NCBI RefSeq assembly: GCF_946479715.1
Contig: NZ_CAMLHF010000233.1
Coordinates: 1-7,534 of the forward strand
Origin: an uncultured Pedobacter sp.
Lineage (GTDB): Bacteria; Bacteroidota; Bacteroidia; Sphingobacteriales; Sphingobacteriaceae
Length of the DNA: 7,534 nucleotides
Reading direction: 5' to 3'
Under the pieces are notes generated by a model. The model did no database searches, had not been told where the DNA came from, and worked only from the letters and a program-made list of their open reading frames with translations. This document shows, in pieces, positions 1 to 6,106 of this stretch (position 1 is the stretch's first letter; every line of letters starts with the position of its first letter). Position numbers and translations under genes: made by a program.

Positions 1-1732
1 GGTTAACAGGACCTGGGATGAGTTTGTCGAGATAAGGAACCTGATCTATCAATAGAAAACCTGCTATGATCATGATCACCATTATTGCCGATTCGCTGGT
101 CTGTTTTTTATTAATCAGCATGGCTAAGCCCATCAATACAACAGTAACCAGACTGGCTATCCAGATGTTCAAAAACCACACAGTTAATGTGTAAGTAATG
201 ATGGCAATGAGCATCATCATGAAATCACCACGTGAGAAAGAAAACAGTATGATAAATGTAAAACACACCACCATTGCAGGGCCCAGATCGCCCAGAACCA
301 GGTACATCAGGATAGCAATGCCCATTGCCACAAGTGCAAATGAGAAAAAATACCATCTTTTTTGCCAGCTGCGGTATTCGGTAATAAAACGTTCATTACT
401 TGCAAAAAAGCCTGCAAGAAATAAAATGATGGCATATTTAACGATCTCACTGGGTTGCACACCAAATAGATTTACTTTTACACCACTGCCCTCGGGACCG
501 CTTCCGAAAACTATGGTTAAGGCCAGTAATGCCAATGCTAGTCCGGCCCATTGCCATCCATTTGCTTTTCCTGAGTTTTTATTAAGTACAAGCATCCGGT
601 AAAACCTGGAGTCGACATTAAACTTCCGGAATTTAATGAGCATTAATATAATGATAGCGAAAACGCCCATGCCAAAAAAGACAAGGGTATCTTTTGCTAA
701 AAAACGATCTCTTAATGGATCTTGTAAGCTGAGTAAGGCTATAAATGAAAAGCCCGTCATTAGCATAATGATAGGTAAAATAAGCTGGTCTGCCTGCGGA
801 AACTTAATGCTTAACAGGAAATGCAAGAGGAAAAATCCTGCAAAAAAACTTCCGGTAATGATCCAGAACCACTTATTAAATTCATCTGGAGTACGTACTA
901 TTAAAGATTTTTCTTTCTTTAAGATTTTGAAGTCTCTTGCCGAAAAAAGTCTGATGGTATGTTGCGTTTGTTTAAATGTAAATGAAGCATCTTTTTGAAG
1001 CTCCTGTATGCCCTGTGATCTTCCGAATTGAAAACCGGGTTTTAGAGGCAACAGTTCAAAAGCCTTGTCTTCCGGTAAGTTTAAAAATGCAAATTTTCCA
1101 TTGGCATCTGTTCGCACATATGATGTTAATCCTGCTGATTTTACCTCTACCTCATCATCAACATAAGCACTATCCTGAGGTACTATCATTTGTAGCTTTA
1201 TCAGAACGCCGGATACAGCTTTGTTGGCCGTGTCTATAATCTTACCAGATATGCTATGCACCCCGAGTTTAAGATCAGTTTGTGCAGGTAGTTGAGGCGG
1301 GTGGTTTCTTTCCTGAGTAAAACGCAAAGAATCATCTCCCGTATACCCAAGCAACGCGCGTGAGTCACTAGCTCGTTTCTTGAAATTTTGTCCGCCTGAA
1401 GCGAAAGCATAATCCGCCTCAACAAAGAATTTGCTTTTATTCAGCTCCCCAACGTTATCAAGCGGTTCTTTAAAAGATTTAACGCCTTTTGCAACTGCTT
1501 GTTCTATAAGGTTGACATCCTTTTTGTCTTCAAAATAATAGCCCTTTTCAAGTAAGGTTCTTATAAGTTCACCCGGGTTTTTAGCATTCAGGTTCATCAT
1601 GGTTCCATTGTCTAAACGGACACCCACGTCAGCAAAATTGCGCTGTAATGTATTAAAAAGTGTAAAGAATAATGATCCTAATACGATGGTTATCAGTATA
1701 ATAAAAGCACGCTCTATTTTCCTGCTCTCCAT
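1..1732 (-). CDS. SEDS-family (FtsW/RodA/SpoVE) peptidoglycan polymerase with periplasmic N-terminal insert, 3' end cut by window
   Basis: The frame is open from the ATG at 1732 to the left edge (577 codons), so the C terminus is missing. SEDS proteins are inner-membrane glycosyltransferases that polymerise lipid II into glycan strands, usually with a class B PBP. The SEDS core starts near residue 287: several hydrophobic helices, the motif FGVQPSEIVKYA at 423-434, and GDLGPAM at 481-487, matching the family's QPSE and PDLGTAL signatures. The catalytic Asp loop of RodA would lie beyond the edge. In front of the core is one TM helix (about 8-28) and about 260 predicted periplasmic residues. 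These include a carboxypeptidase-regulatory-like beta domain (about 157-235, with SGKIID and TDANGKFAFLNLP). Ordinary RodA/FtsW proteins have no such insert. The ATG is one base after the upstream phosphatase stop (TAGTATG), so translation is probably coupled. RodA versus FtsW cannot be decided here. The family call is firm. Confidence 0.88.
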   Translation of the reverse strand, partial: MESRKIERAFIILITIVLGSLFFTLFNTLQRNFADVGVRLDNGTMMNLNAKNPGELIRTLLEKGYYFEDKKDVNLIEQAVAKGVKSFKEPLDNVGELNKSKFFVEADYAFASGGQNFKKRASDSRALLGYTGDDSLRFTQERNHPPQLPAQTDLKLGVHSISGKIIDTANKAVSGVLIKLQMIVPQDSAYVDDEVEVKSAGLTSYVRTDANGKFAFLNLPEDKAFELLPLKPGFQFGRSQGIQELQKDASFTFKQTQHTIRLFSARDFKILKKEKSLIVRTPDEFNKWFWIITGSFFAGFFLLHFLLSIKFPQADQLILPIIMLMTGFSFIALLSLQDPLRDRFLAKDTLVFFGMGVFAIIILMLIKFRKFNVDSRFYRMLVLNKNSGKANGWQWAGLALALLALTIVFGSGPEGSGVKVNLFGVQPSEIVKYAIILFLAGFFASNERFITEYRSWQKRWYFFSFALVAMGIAILMYLVLGDLGPAMVVCFTFIILFSFSRGDFMMMLIAIITYTLTVWFLNIWIASLVTVVLMGLAMLINKKQTSESAIMVIMIIAGFLLIDQVPYLDKLIPGPVN

Positions 1733-1733
1733 A

Positions 1734-3194
1734 CTAATGACTTCCAGTGGTTGGTAATGAATCTGTTTTAAAAGAACTGGCAGGTATTTTTCCCTGGATA
1801 TACATGTTCTGAGGCAAATTATAGGTAGCTTCTATAGAATTAACACAGTTGTTAAACCTCACATTTTTTAGCTGCAGTACATTGTTTTGGGATAATATGG
1901 CTGTATGGAAGTTTTCAAATGTAATGTTCTCTAAAAACACATATTTGCTGATGGGTTTAATAGAAACAGCACTGCCTTTATATGCAGAATCACTTCTGAT
2001 GATAATAGGCGTTTTAGCAATGATGAAAAGCGTATCCTTATTAAAATGTATATCCTCATTAAGTATGATTGGCGATTTGAACAGAGAATCGGAAATGATT
2101 AGTGTGTTCCCAACCAATTTGTTTATAGTGTCCTGAAGTTTTGCTTCCTGCTCATTGCGGACCGGTTGCAAAGCTGTCAGCTTTTGTTGCTTAATGGCAT
2201 TTGAACGGACGTTATTTTGCCATAGCAGGTAGAGCGCGAATGCCAGAAAAACAATGCAGAGTACAGACAACAGCGTTACCAAACCCTTATTGCTTTTCTG
2301 TACCACAGGAATAGCAACAGGAGTAATCTCTTTTTGCACCGTAACCTCTTTAGGTGTAACTGGCGTTATAGCAGGCCGGTGGTTAACAATTGGTTTTGGG
2401 CTTTCTACTTTTGCAGCAGGTTTTGTTGCCTCATGTACCAGCGATTGTTTATCGTTTTTAACCAAAACAACAGTGATGTTGTCGCGTCCACCATTATTGT
2501 TAGCTGCTTGTATAAGCTCAGTTCCTTTTTCTTGTAAAGTGGTCTTTTTTATTAGAATATCTGTAATGCCTTGCCTGTTAACCATGTCAGACAGGCCATC
2601 GCTACAAAGTAACAACAAATCACCAGGAAGGAAAGGGGATTGGCCGGTTTCTATATAATCGTCCTGTGCTGCTATTTTTGCACCAAAACCCAAAGCTTTA
2701 TTAATCTCATTACGTTTGGGATGACTCATGGCCTGTTCTTCGGTAAGTCGGCCGCTATCTTCCATGAAGCCTACAAATGATTGATCTTTTGATATTTTAA
2801 CCAATGATCCATCGCGAAGTAAGTACAGCCTCGTATCACCAACATGTGCGTAATAGAGCAGGTTTTTTTGAAGATCGATAACTGTTAGCGTAAGTACACA
2901 GGCCATGTTTTCATGTTCCTTAACTTTTTGCTTTTCAGCCATAATTTGCCCGTCGGCAGCAATTATAGCATCCTTCATCAGTGAAGGCAAATCTTTACGC
3001 TGACTGTTCAGATGTTGTAAAATTGATTGTCTGGCAATTGCTGAAGCAATCTCGCCTCCAGAATAACCCCCAACCCCATCTATCACACAGGCAATAACGA
3101 GATCGTTTGCTGCCGTAGTTTCGGCAATAAAGGTATCTTCATTATTGTCTCTTACTTTTCCTGTATCGGTTAGTCCAAAGTAATTTCTATCCAT
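1734..3194 (-). CDS. Membrane-anchored PP2C-type Ser/Thr protein phosphatase with exported C-terminal domain (PstP-like architecture)
   Basis: This 486-residue protein is a metal-dependent Ser/Thr phosphatase. The N-terminal PP2C domain (1-245) has every expected motif: VRDNNED at 14-20, the metal-binding VIDGVGGYSGGE at 37-48, GDTRLYLLRDG at 119-129, CSDGLSD at 197-203 and GRDNITVV at 236-243. The metal-ligand aspartates D39, D199 and D238 are present, so it should be active. A Pro/Lys-rich linker (about 255-303) leads to one TM helix (about 304-326), placing the last 160 residues outside the membrane. That segment has short alternating beta-strand and Asn/Asp-turn units (about 365-457), suggesting a right-handed beta-helix; this is my inference. 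Mycobacterial PstP has the same order: cytosolic PP2C, linker, TM, external domain. The gene is followed one base later by the SEDS gene and sits 94 bases after the FhaA-like gene, so its substrates probably belong to wall synthesis. No kinase is visible in the window. Confidence 0.93.
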   Translation of the reverse strand: MDRNYFGLTDTGKVRDNNEDTFIAETTAANDLVIACVIDGVGGYSGGEIASAIARQSILQHLNSQRKDLPSLMKDAIIAADGQIMAEKQKVKEHENMACVLTLTVIDLQKNLLYYAHVGDTRLYLLRDGSLVKISKDQSFVGFMEDSGRLTEEQAMSHPKRNEINKALGFGAKIAAQDDYIETGQSPFLPGDLLLLCSDGLSDMVNRQGITDILIKKTTLQEKGTELIQAANNNGGRDNITVVLVKNDKQSLVHEATKPAAKVESPKPIVNHRPAITPVTPKEVTVQKEITPVAIPVVQKSNKGLVTLLSVLCIVFLAFALYLLWQNNVRSNAIKQQKLTALQPVRNEQEAKLQDTINKLVGNTLIISDSLFKSPIILNEDIHFNKDTLFIIAKTPIIIRSDSAYKGSAVSIKPISKYVFLENITFENFHTAILSQNNVLQLKNVRFNNCVNSIEATYNLPQNMYIQGKIPASSFKTDSLPTTGSH

Positions 3195-3288
3195 TTTATT
3201 TGGGCGAATTTTTAATGTCTCTAAAATGTGCGATCAATAAAATGATGCATATAATGAATAACGCTATAGATAAGATATGCGACATATA

Positions 3289-4239
3289 TTAGGATTTAAA
3301 TATGTTAACACCAATAATTCCATTCAATATAAGTCGTGAGTTAACAGGTAGTTCTGACCATTTAGGCCCGGTAATGTCACTTCTTTCAATTAGATTTTCG
3401 TTTAAAATAGTCTTTTCACCAAAAGAGGCTACATAGAACTTATCTTCGGGTCTGTTATACCTGATTTTAAGATGAGGAGTATTTACCCACTCAGACGGAA
3501 TCCTGAAAATATGACTTTCTTCTCTTGTTTCTTCGTTTCCGGAAACTACTATATCATCTGCTTTCATCAGGTATTCTAATTTCTGTCCGGAGTAAGCTTT
3601 ATCGGGAATAGTAGTTTCAAAACGGGCCAACACCACTCTTTGGCTATCATTTATTGTCTTTTCTTCCGGCTTCTGTATATCTACATAAGGGATCTCATAA
3701 TATCCTTCGCTATAGAAAATAAAGTCTTTTAAAATATCATTGTTAATGTCAAATGTTTGGGCCAATCCAGTTTGCCGGGGTATAAAAGTAACCCTAAGGT
3801 TTTCTTCTTTTTGCGTACTGTCTGGTAGTAGTTTTCCTATAAAACTAATGTCGCCTGGTTTATAATCCGGATGAGATACAAATCTGAATACCCATTTATT
3901 GCTTGATGGTTCTACTTTTTTGCCATCTGCAACCTGTTTGTTTAATATTTCATAAAAGTTGTCTACAGATTCCTGCGATATTAAGCCAAGAATCCCTTTC
4001 TTGTTATCTATAAACTCACGATAATCGTCGGGATTAAGGCATATAATAAATTCGTGATAAAAAACCACCCGTTCCGCAAATGACAATTCTGAAATGGATT
4101 TCCGAAATTCTTCGATGATATATTTATAAACCTGGTTAGGTGTAAGTGGTTTCGACTTGCCCGATGATGTGGTTCCATTATTAGTTAAGAACCAGTCCTG
4201 GATGCCCATGCGTTGCCAAATAGAAGGTTTTGTACTCAT
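3289..4239 (-). CDS. FhaA-like protein: DUF3662-like N-terminal domain plus degenerate C-terminal FHA domain
   Basis: This 316-residue protein has no signal peptide or TM helix and is probably cytoplasmic. Residues about 38-158 resemble the DUF3662 domain at the N terminus of actinobacterial FhaA: a helix, then a strand with FIICLNPDDYREF (64-76), helices, and WVFRFVSHPDYKPGDISFIG (116-135). Residues about 200-316 resemble an FHA domain, which normally binds phosphothreonine. The TPHLKI stretch (254-259) sits where the SxxH loop belongs, FGEKTILNE (273-281) replaces the usual DLGSxNGTxVNG, and the end RLILNGIIGVNIF matches the final FHA strands. The pThr-contacting Arg and Ser of the consensus are not evident, so phosphopeptide binding may be lost or altered. 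As first gene of the operon with the PP2C and SEDS genes, it is best read as an adaptor for wall synthesis. The fold assignments come from eye alignment only and the domain identities are moderately certain. Confidence 0.68.
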   Translation of the reverse strand: MSTKPSIWQRMGIQDWFLTNNGTTSSGKSKPLTPNQVYKYIIEEFRKSISELSFAERVVFYHEFIICLNPDDYREFIDNKKGILGLISQESVDNFYEILNKQVADGKKVEPSSNKWVFRFVSHPDYKPGDISFIGKLLPDSTQKEENLRVTFIPRQTGLAQTFDINNDILKDFIFYSEGYYEIPYVDIQKPEEKTINDSQRVVLARFETTIPDKAYSGQKLEYLMKADDIVVSGNEETREESHIFRIPSEWVNTPHLKIRYNRPEDKFYVASFGEKTILNENLIERSDITGPKWSELPVNSRLILNGIIGVNIFKS

Positions 4240-4267
4240 TTATAATTGCTGTAATAAATATTAGATC

Positions 4268-4296
4268 GAAAGATAAGGAAAAAAAACATTGCCAAA
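4268..4296 (-). promoter_or_regulatory. Candidate Bacteroidota promoter for the FhaA-PP2C-SEDS operon
   Basis: Read on the minus strand, TTTG (4296-4293) is followed after 17 bases by TATCTTTC (4275-4268). The phylum consensus is TTTG-N19-TAnnTTTG, so the spacer is two bases short and the last base of the -7 box is wrong. Transcription would begin near 4262, giving a leader of about 20 bases before the ATG at 4239. The 94-base gap before the PP2C gene shows no comparable motif, which supports a single transcript for all three genes. Confidence 0.38.
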
Positions 4297-4336
4297 TGGC
4301 CGTTTATAGATTTAACAATTACAACGATGATTTTGT

Positions 4337-4367
4337 GTTGGGAGTATGAAGGAGTTGGTTAACTTTG
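4337..4367 (+). promoter_or_regulatory. Bacteroidota-type promoter of the secreted-protein gene at 4377
   Basis: GTTG at 4337-4340 is followed after exactly 19 bases by TAACTTTG (4360-4367), a perfect TAnnTTTG -7 box at canonical spacing. Transcription should start around 4372-4374, only a few bases before the ATG at 4377. The transcript would be nearly leaderless. The in-frame TTG at 4365 lies inside the -7 box and so cannot be the start codon. Confidence 0.65.
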
Positions 4368-4376
4368 CGGGAACTT

Positions 4377-4934
4377 ATGAAATTATCTGTTTTCTTTCCA
4401 TTTACCCCTCTCTTTATTTTGTTTTCCGGTTTTCAGCTTTTTGCACAGCAAGATACAATTGACTGTGTGAAAGTACTTGATACTGAACCCTATTTTGTTA
4501 AGCATAAAACTGCGGAACAAGATGTAATGCTGAAACGTGATATAGAGATTTTAAAACACTGTGGTAATTTTGATAGCATTGACAATGAGTTTTTTAAAGG
4601 GCCAATATTAGGCGCCTTAATGCTGGATCAGGTAAGATTGGGGAAACCGGCTACCTACAGAACGCTGATCGAGATGTTGACCGTTTTTAGAGAGACGGCA
4701 TCCTATAAAGATTTTGCTGAAGGCATGGTATTATATAAAAACCTAAAAAGGAAGAAGGTAAATCTGGAAGAATGGGAAACAGATAAAGAGCTGTTCGTAA
4801 GAATGGGTTTTACGGTTAATGACCTGGAAGATTTTAAGGTATTTCTAAGTAAGCCGGAACATATTAAGCTTACCTATGGCGAAGCCTTAACTCAATACAT
4901 GGCGGAAATTGAGGCCATGAGTGTCGACAAATAA
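4377..4934 (+). CDS. Secreted protein of unknown function
   Basis: I do not recognise this 185-residue protein. Residues 1-23 form a clear signal peptide: K2, a Phe/Leu-rich core, then LFA before QQDT, with likely cleavage after A23 and no lipobox. The mature part is hydrophilic and mostly helical by composition, with many Lys, Glu and Asp residues and no TM segment. C30 and C62 are the only cysteines and could form a disulfide after export. The ATG at 4377 is chosen over the in-frame TTG at 4365 because the latter lies in the promoter -7 box and because 4377 puts the signal peptide at the N terminus. The gene is divergent from the FhaA-like operon and has its own promoter. The start of the next gene's promoter is only 12 bases past its stop, so the two need not be cotranscribed. 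A periplasmic role is inferred only from the signal peptide. Confidence 0.8.
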   Translation: MKLSVFFPFTPLFILFSGFQLFAQQDTIDCVKVLDTEPYFVKHKTAEQDVMLKRDIEILKHCGNFDSIDNEFFKGPILGALMLDQVRLGKPATYRTLIEMLTVFRETASYKDFAEGMVLYKNLKRKKVNLEEWETDKELFVRMGFTVNDLEDFKVFLSKPEHIKLTYGEALTQYMAEIEAMSVDK

Positions 4935-4946
4935 GAATGCGGATAA

Positions 4947-4977
4947 TTTGTAGCGTTTTTAATAGGTTTTACGTTTA
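4947..4977 (+). promoter_or_regulatory. Bacteroidota-type promoter of the lipoprotein gene at 4996
   Basis: TTTG at 4947-4950 is followed after exactly 19 bases by TACGTTTA (4970-4977), which differs from TAnnTTTG only in the last base. Predicted transcription start is near 4983, leaving about 13 bases before the ATG at 4996. The in-frame GTG at 4978 would precede the transcript and is rejected as the start. Confidence 0.6.
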
Positions 4978-4995
4978 GTGATTAAAAGGATACTT

Positions 4996-5418
4996 ATGTT
5001 TAAGAAAATAGCGATGCTTGTGTGCGGTGTAGGGGTAATACTTCTGACAGCGTGTGATAAAACAGATAATTCAAATTGTCAGGATAAGATTTGCGATGAA
5101 AGTTTTGCTACTTTGGTAGTGAAGTTTGTAGATAAAAATGGAGAAGGAGTAGCTGTTGATAATTATAGTGCTGTAAACCAACGTACAGGCGATACTTTAA
5201 GTGTGGCGACAAGTGATATCAATTCTGAAACAGGTATTTATATTGTGGCTAGCGACCGACATATCAGCAAACTTTCAGAAGGTGGAGATAGTGTTAAAGT
5301 TACCGGAACTTATACCAAAAGTGCCCAAACCAAGTCGGCAATTATAAAGGTAAAAGGAGGGAATTGTGCCTGCCATATATCAAAAATTGATGGACCTGAG
5401 CAAATTAAGTTTGATTAA
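4996..5418 (+). CDS. Small Bacteroidota lipoprotein with Ig-like or carboxypeptidase-regulatory-like body
   Basis: This 140-residue protein begins with a lipoprotein signal peptide: FKK, a hydrophobic core, and lipobox LTAC, with C20 as the lipid-anchored cysteine. An AAAAGGA stretch lies 5 bases before the ATG. The mature protein has two more N-terminal cysteines (C28 and C33, in NCQDKICDE), then a beta-rich body starting FATLVVKFVDKNGEGVAV (37-54) and a C-terminal pair of cysteines (C124 and C126, in NCACHISKIDGPE). The four non-lipid cysteines could form two disulfides that staple the ends of a beta-sandwich. From memory, small lipoproteins with a CxxxxC start and a CxCHxxKxxGPExIxF end recur in Sphingobacteriaceae, but I know no assigned function. 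The gene has its own promoter and converges on the OmpA-like gene with a 40-base gap. Confidence 0.82.
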   Translation: MFKKIAMLVCGVGVILLTACDKTDNSNCQDKICDESFATLVVKFVDKNGEGVAVDNYSAVNQRTGDTLSVATSDINSETGIYIVASDRHISKLSEGGDSVKVTGTYTKSAQTKSAIIKVKGGNCACHISKIDGPEQIKFD

Positions 5419-5458
5419 TTTGCCGATAAGCAACGTATTCCCCCCTTTTTAGCAGATC

Positions 5459-5992
5459 TTATTTGTCTGCTTTAATTTCTACTCGTCTGTTTAAGACTCT
5501 TCCTTCTTCAGTAGCATTTGAAGTTACAGGCTGGCTTTCGCCAAAACCTTTAACGGTAAAGTTAGATGCATTTAAACCTGCATTAACAAGATAAGACTTA
5601 ACTGAATTCGCTCTGTCAACAGACAAAGACATGTTTCTTTCCGGAGTTCCTTCTGCTGAAGAGTGACCATTTAAGACAAATTTGGCTGTAGGGTCCTTTT
5701 TAATTTCGACAACGGCTTTATCTAAAATTGGGAAAGAAGCCGTTTTTAACACATCAGAGTTAAATTCAAACTGAATGTTTTTAAAGTTAAAATCTGGTTC
5801 TGGTGCCGGAGCAGGTTTTTCAGGCTCTGGTGCTGGAGTTGGAGCAGGTTTTTCTGGTTCTGGTGCCGGAGCTGGCTTCTCTACTGGAACCGGGTTTGGT
5901 TTCGCTACTACTTTCTTTGTTTTACACGAATACATCGAGACTGACAAAAGCCCGATAACTGCAAGGAGCGAAATTGTTTTTGTAATTTTCAT
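5459..5992 (-). CDS. OmpA/Pal-family peptidoglycan-associated lipoprotein with proline-rich linker
   Basis: This 177-residue protein is predicted to tie the outer membrane to the cell wall. Residues 1-22 are a lipoprotein signal peptide ending SMYSC, with C23 lipidated. Residues about 31-67 are a Pro/Ala/Glu/Lys linker built from near-identical repeats. Residues 68-175 are a complete OmpA C-terminal domain: IQFEFNSDVL, FVLNGHSSAEGTPERN (105-120), LSVDRANSVKSYLVNAGL (123-140), VKGFGESQP and NRRVEI. There is no N-terminal beta-barrel, so it is Pal-like. In the diaminopimelate-binding site the arginine (R127) is kept, but the position of the canonical aspartate in GHTD is serine (S112). From memory such Ser variants occur in Bacteroidota. 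The start is fixed by the signal peptide. There is no Shine-Dalgarno sequence, and the leader of about 60 bases is A/T-rich. Confidence 0.92.
   Translation of the reverse strand: MKITKTISLLAVIGLLSVSMYSCKTKKVVAKPNPVPVEKPAPAPEPEKPAPTPAPEPEKPAPAPEPDFNFKNIQFEFNSDVLKTASFPILDKAVVEIKKDPTAKFVLNGHSSAEGTPERNMSLSVDRANSVKSYLVNAGLNASNFTVKGFGESQPVTSNATEEGRVLNRRVEIKADK
5792..5882. repeat. Tandem repeats encoding the proline-rich linker of the OmpA-like lipoprotein
   Basis: Three imperfect units lie at about 5793-5821, 5822-5853 and 5853-5881. Each carries the plus-strand core TCTGGTGCYGGAG followed by CAGGTTTTTC or CTGGCTTCTC. They encode repeats of the type EKPAPAPEP, and the middle unit is longer by one Pro-Thr step. 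Unit number may vary between strains by slippage. Confidence 0.8.
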
Positions 5993-6057
5993 TTGAGTTT
6001 TATAAAATTTAGTTCATTTGTTATGTGCACAAAAGGTATTAATTATATCTTAAAATG

Positions 6058-6065
6058 CAAATATA
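6058..6065 (-). promoter_or_regulatory. -7 box of the OmpA-like lipoprotein promoter
   Basis: On the minus strand the bases read TATATTTG, a perfect match to TAnnTTTG, followed by C. Transcription would start near 6052, leaving a leader of about 60 bases. No good TTTG lies at the expected -33 distance; that region is instead taken up by an inverted repeat (6068-6106). This suggests the promoter may depend on an activator or be controlled by a repressor. Confidence 0.5.
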
Positions 6066-6067
6066 AT

Positions 6068-6106
6068 AACACACTAATAACGCGACTTATATTAAGAACG
6101 TGTGTT
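6068..6106. repeat. Inverted repeat AACACAC-N25-GTGTGTT upstream of the OmpA-like gene
   Basis: AACACAC (6068-6074) and GTGTGTT (6100-6106) are perfect 7-base complements separated by 25 bases, so the arm centres are 32 bases apart, about three helical turns. The repeat begins two bases upstream of the OmpA -7 box and covers its -33 region. It could be a paired operator. It lies upstream of the predicted start, so it is unlikely to act as RNA. Function is not shown. Confidence 0.4.

Noticed and set aside
198..1425. Several ORFs of 63-134 codons on both strands (198-602, 636-998, 982-1239 on plus; 1234-1425 on minus)
   Set aside because: They overlap the SEDS gene in other frames. Their translations lack domain signatures, while the minus-strand SEDS frame is open throughout and carries family motifs.
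1849..2658. Plus-strand ORFs at 1849-2136, 2254-2658 and 2334-2537
   Set aside because: They are antisense to the PP2C gene, whose catalytic motifs and membrane helix prove the minus-strand frame.
4365..4376. TTG start 12 bases upstream of the secreted-protein ATG
   Set aside because: It overlaps the TAACTTTG -7 box and would add MREL before the signal peptide.
4978..4995. GTG start 18 bases upstream of the lipoprotein ATG
   Set aside because: It directly follows the -7 box, ahead of the expected transcript start; the ATG at 4996 has a purine-rich AAAAGGA upstream.
5419..5458. Possible bidirectional terminator between the convergent genes
   Set aside because: Only a 4-bp stem (TTGC/GCAA) is present and the T-run is not adjacent to it; GCAGA/TCTGC overlaps the OmpA stop without a T-run. 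Not convincing.
5775..5996. Plus-strand ORF encoding a Gly/Ala/Ser repeat protein
   Set aside because: It is the reverse complement of the proline-rich linker repeats in the OmpA-like gene; the low-complexity repeat explains the open frame.
6017..6033. TTTGT-N7-ACAAA inverted repeat and overlapping TGTGCACA palindrome in the OmpA leader
   Set aside because: The arms are short, A/T-rich and off-centre from each other, so chance occurrence is plausible.
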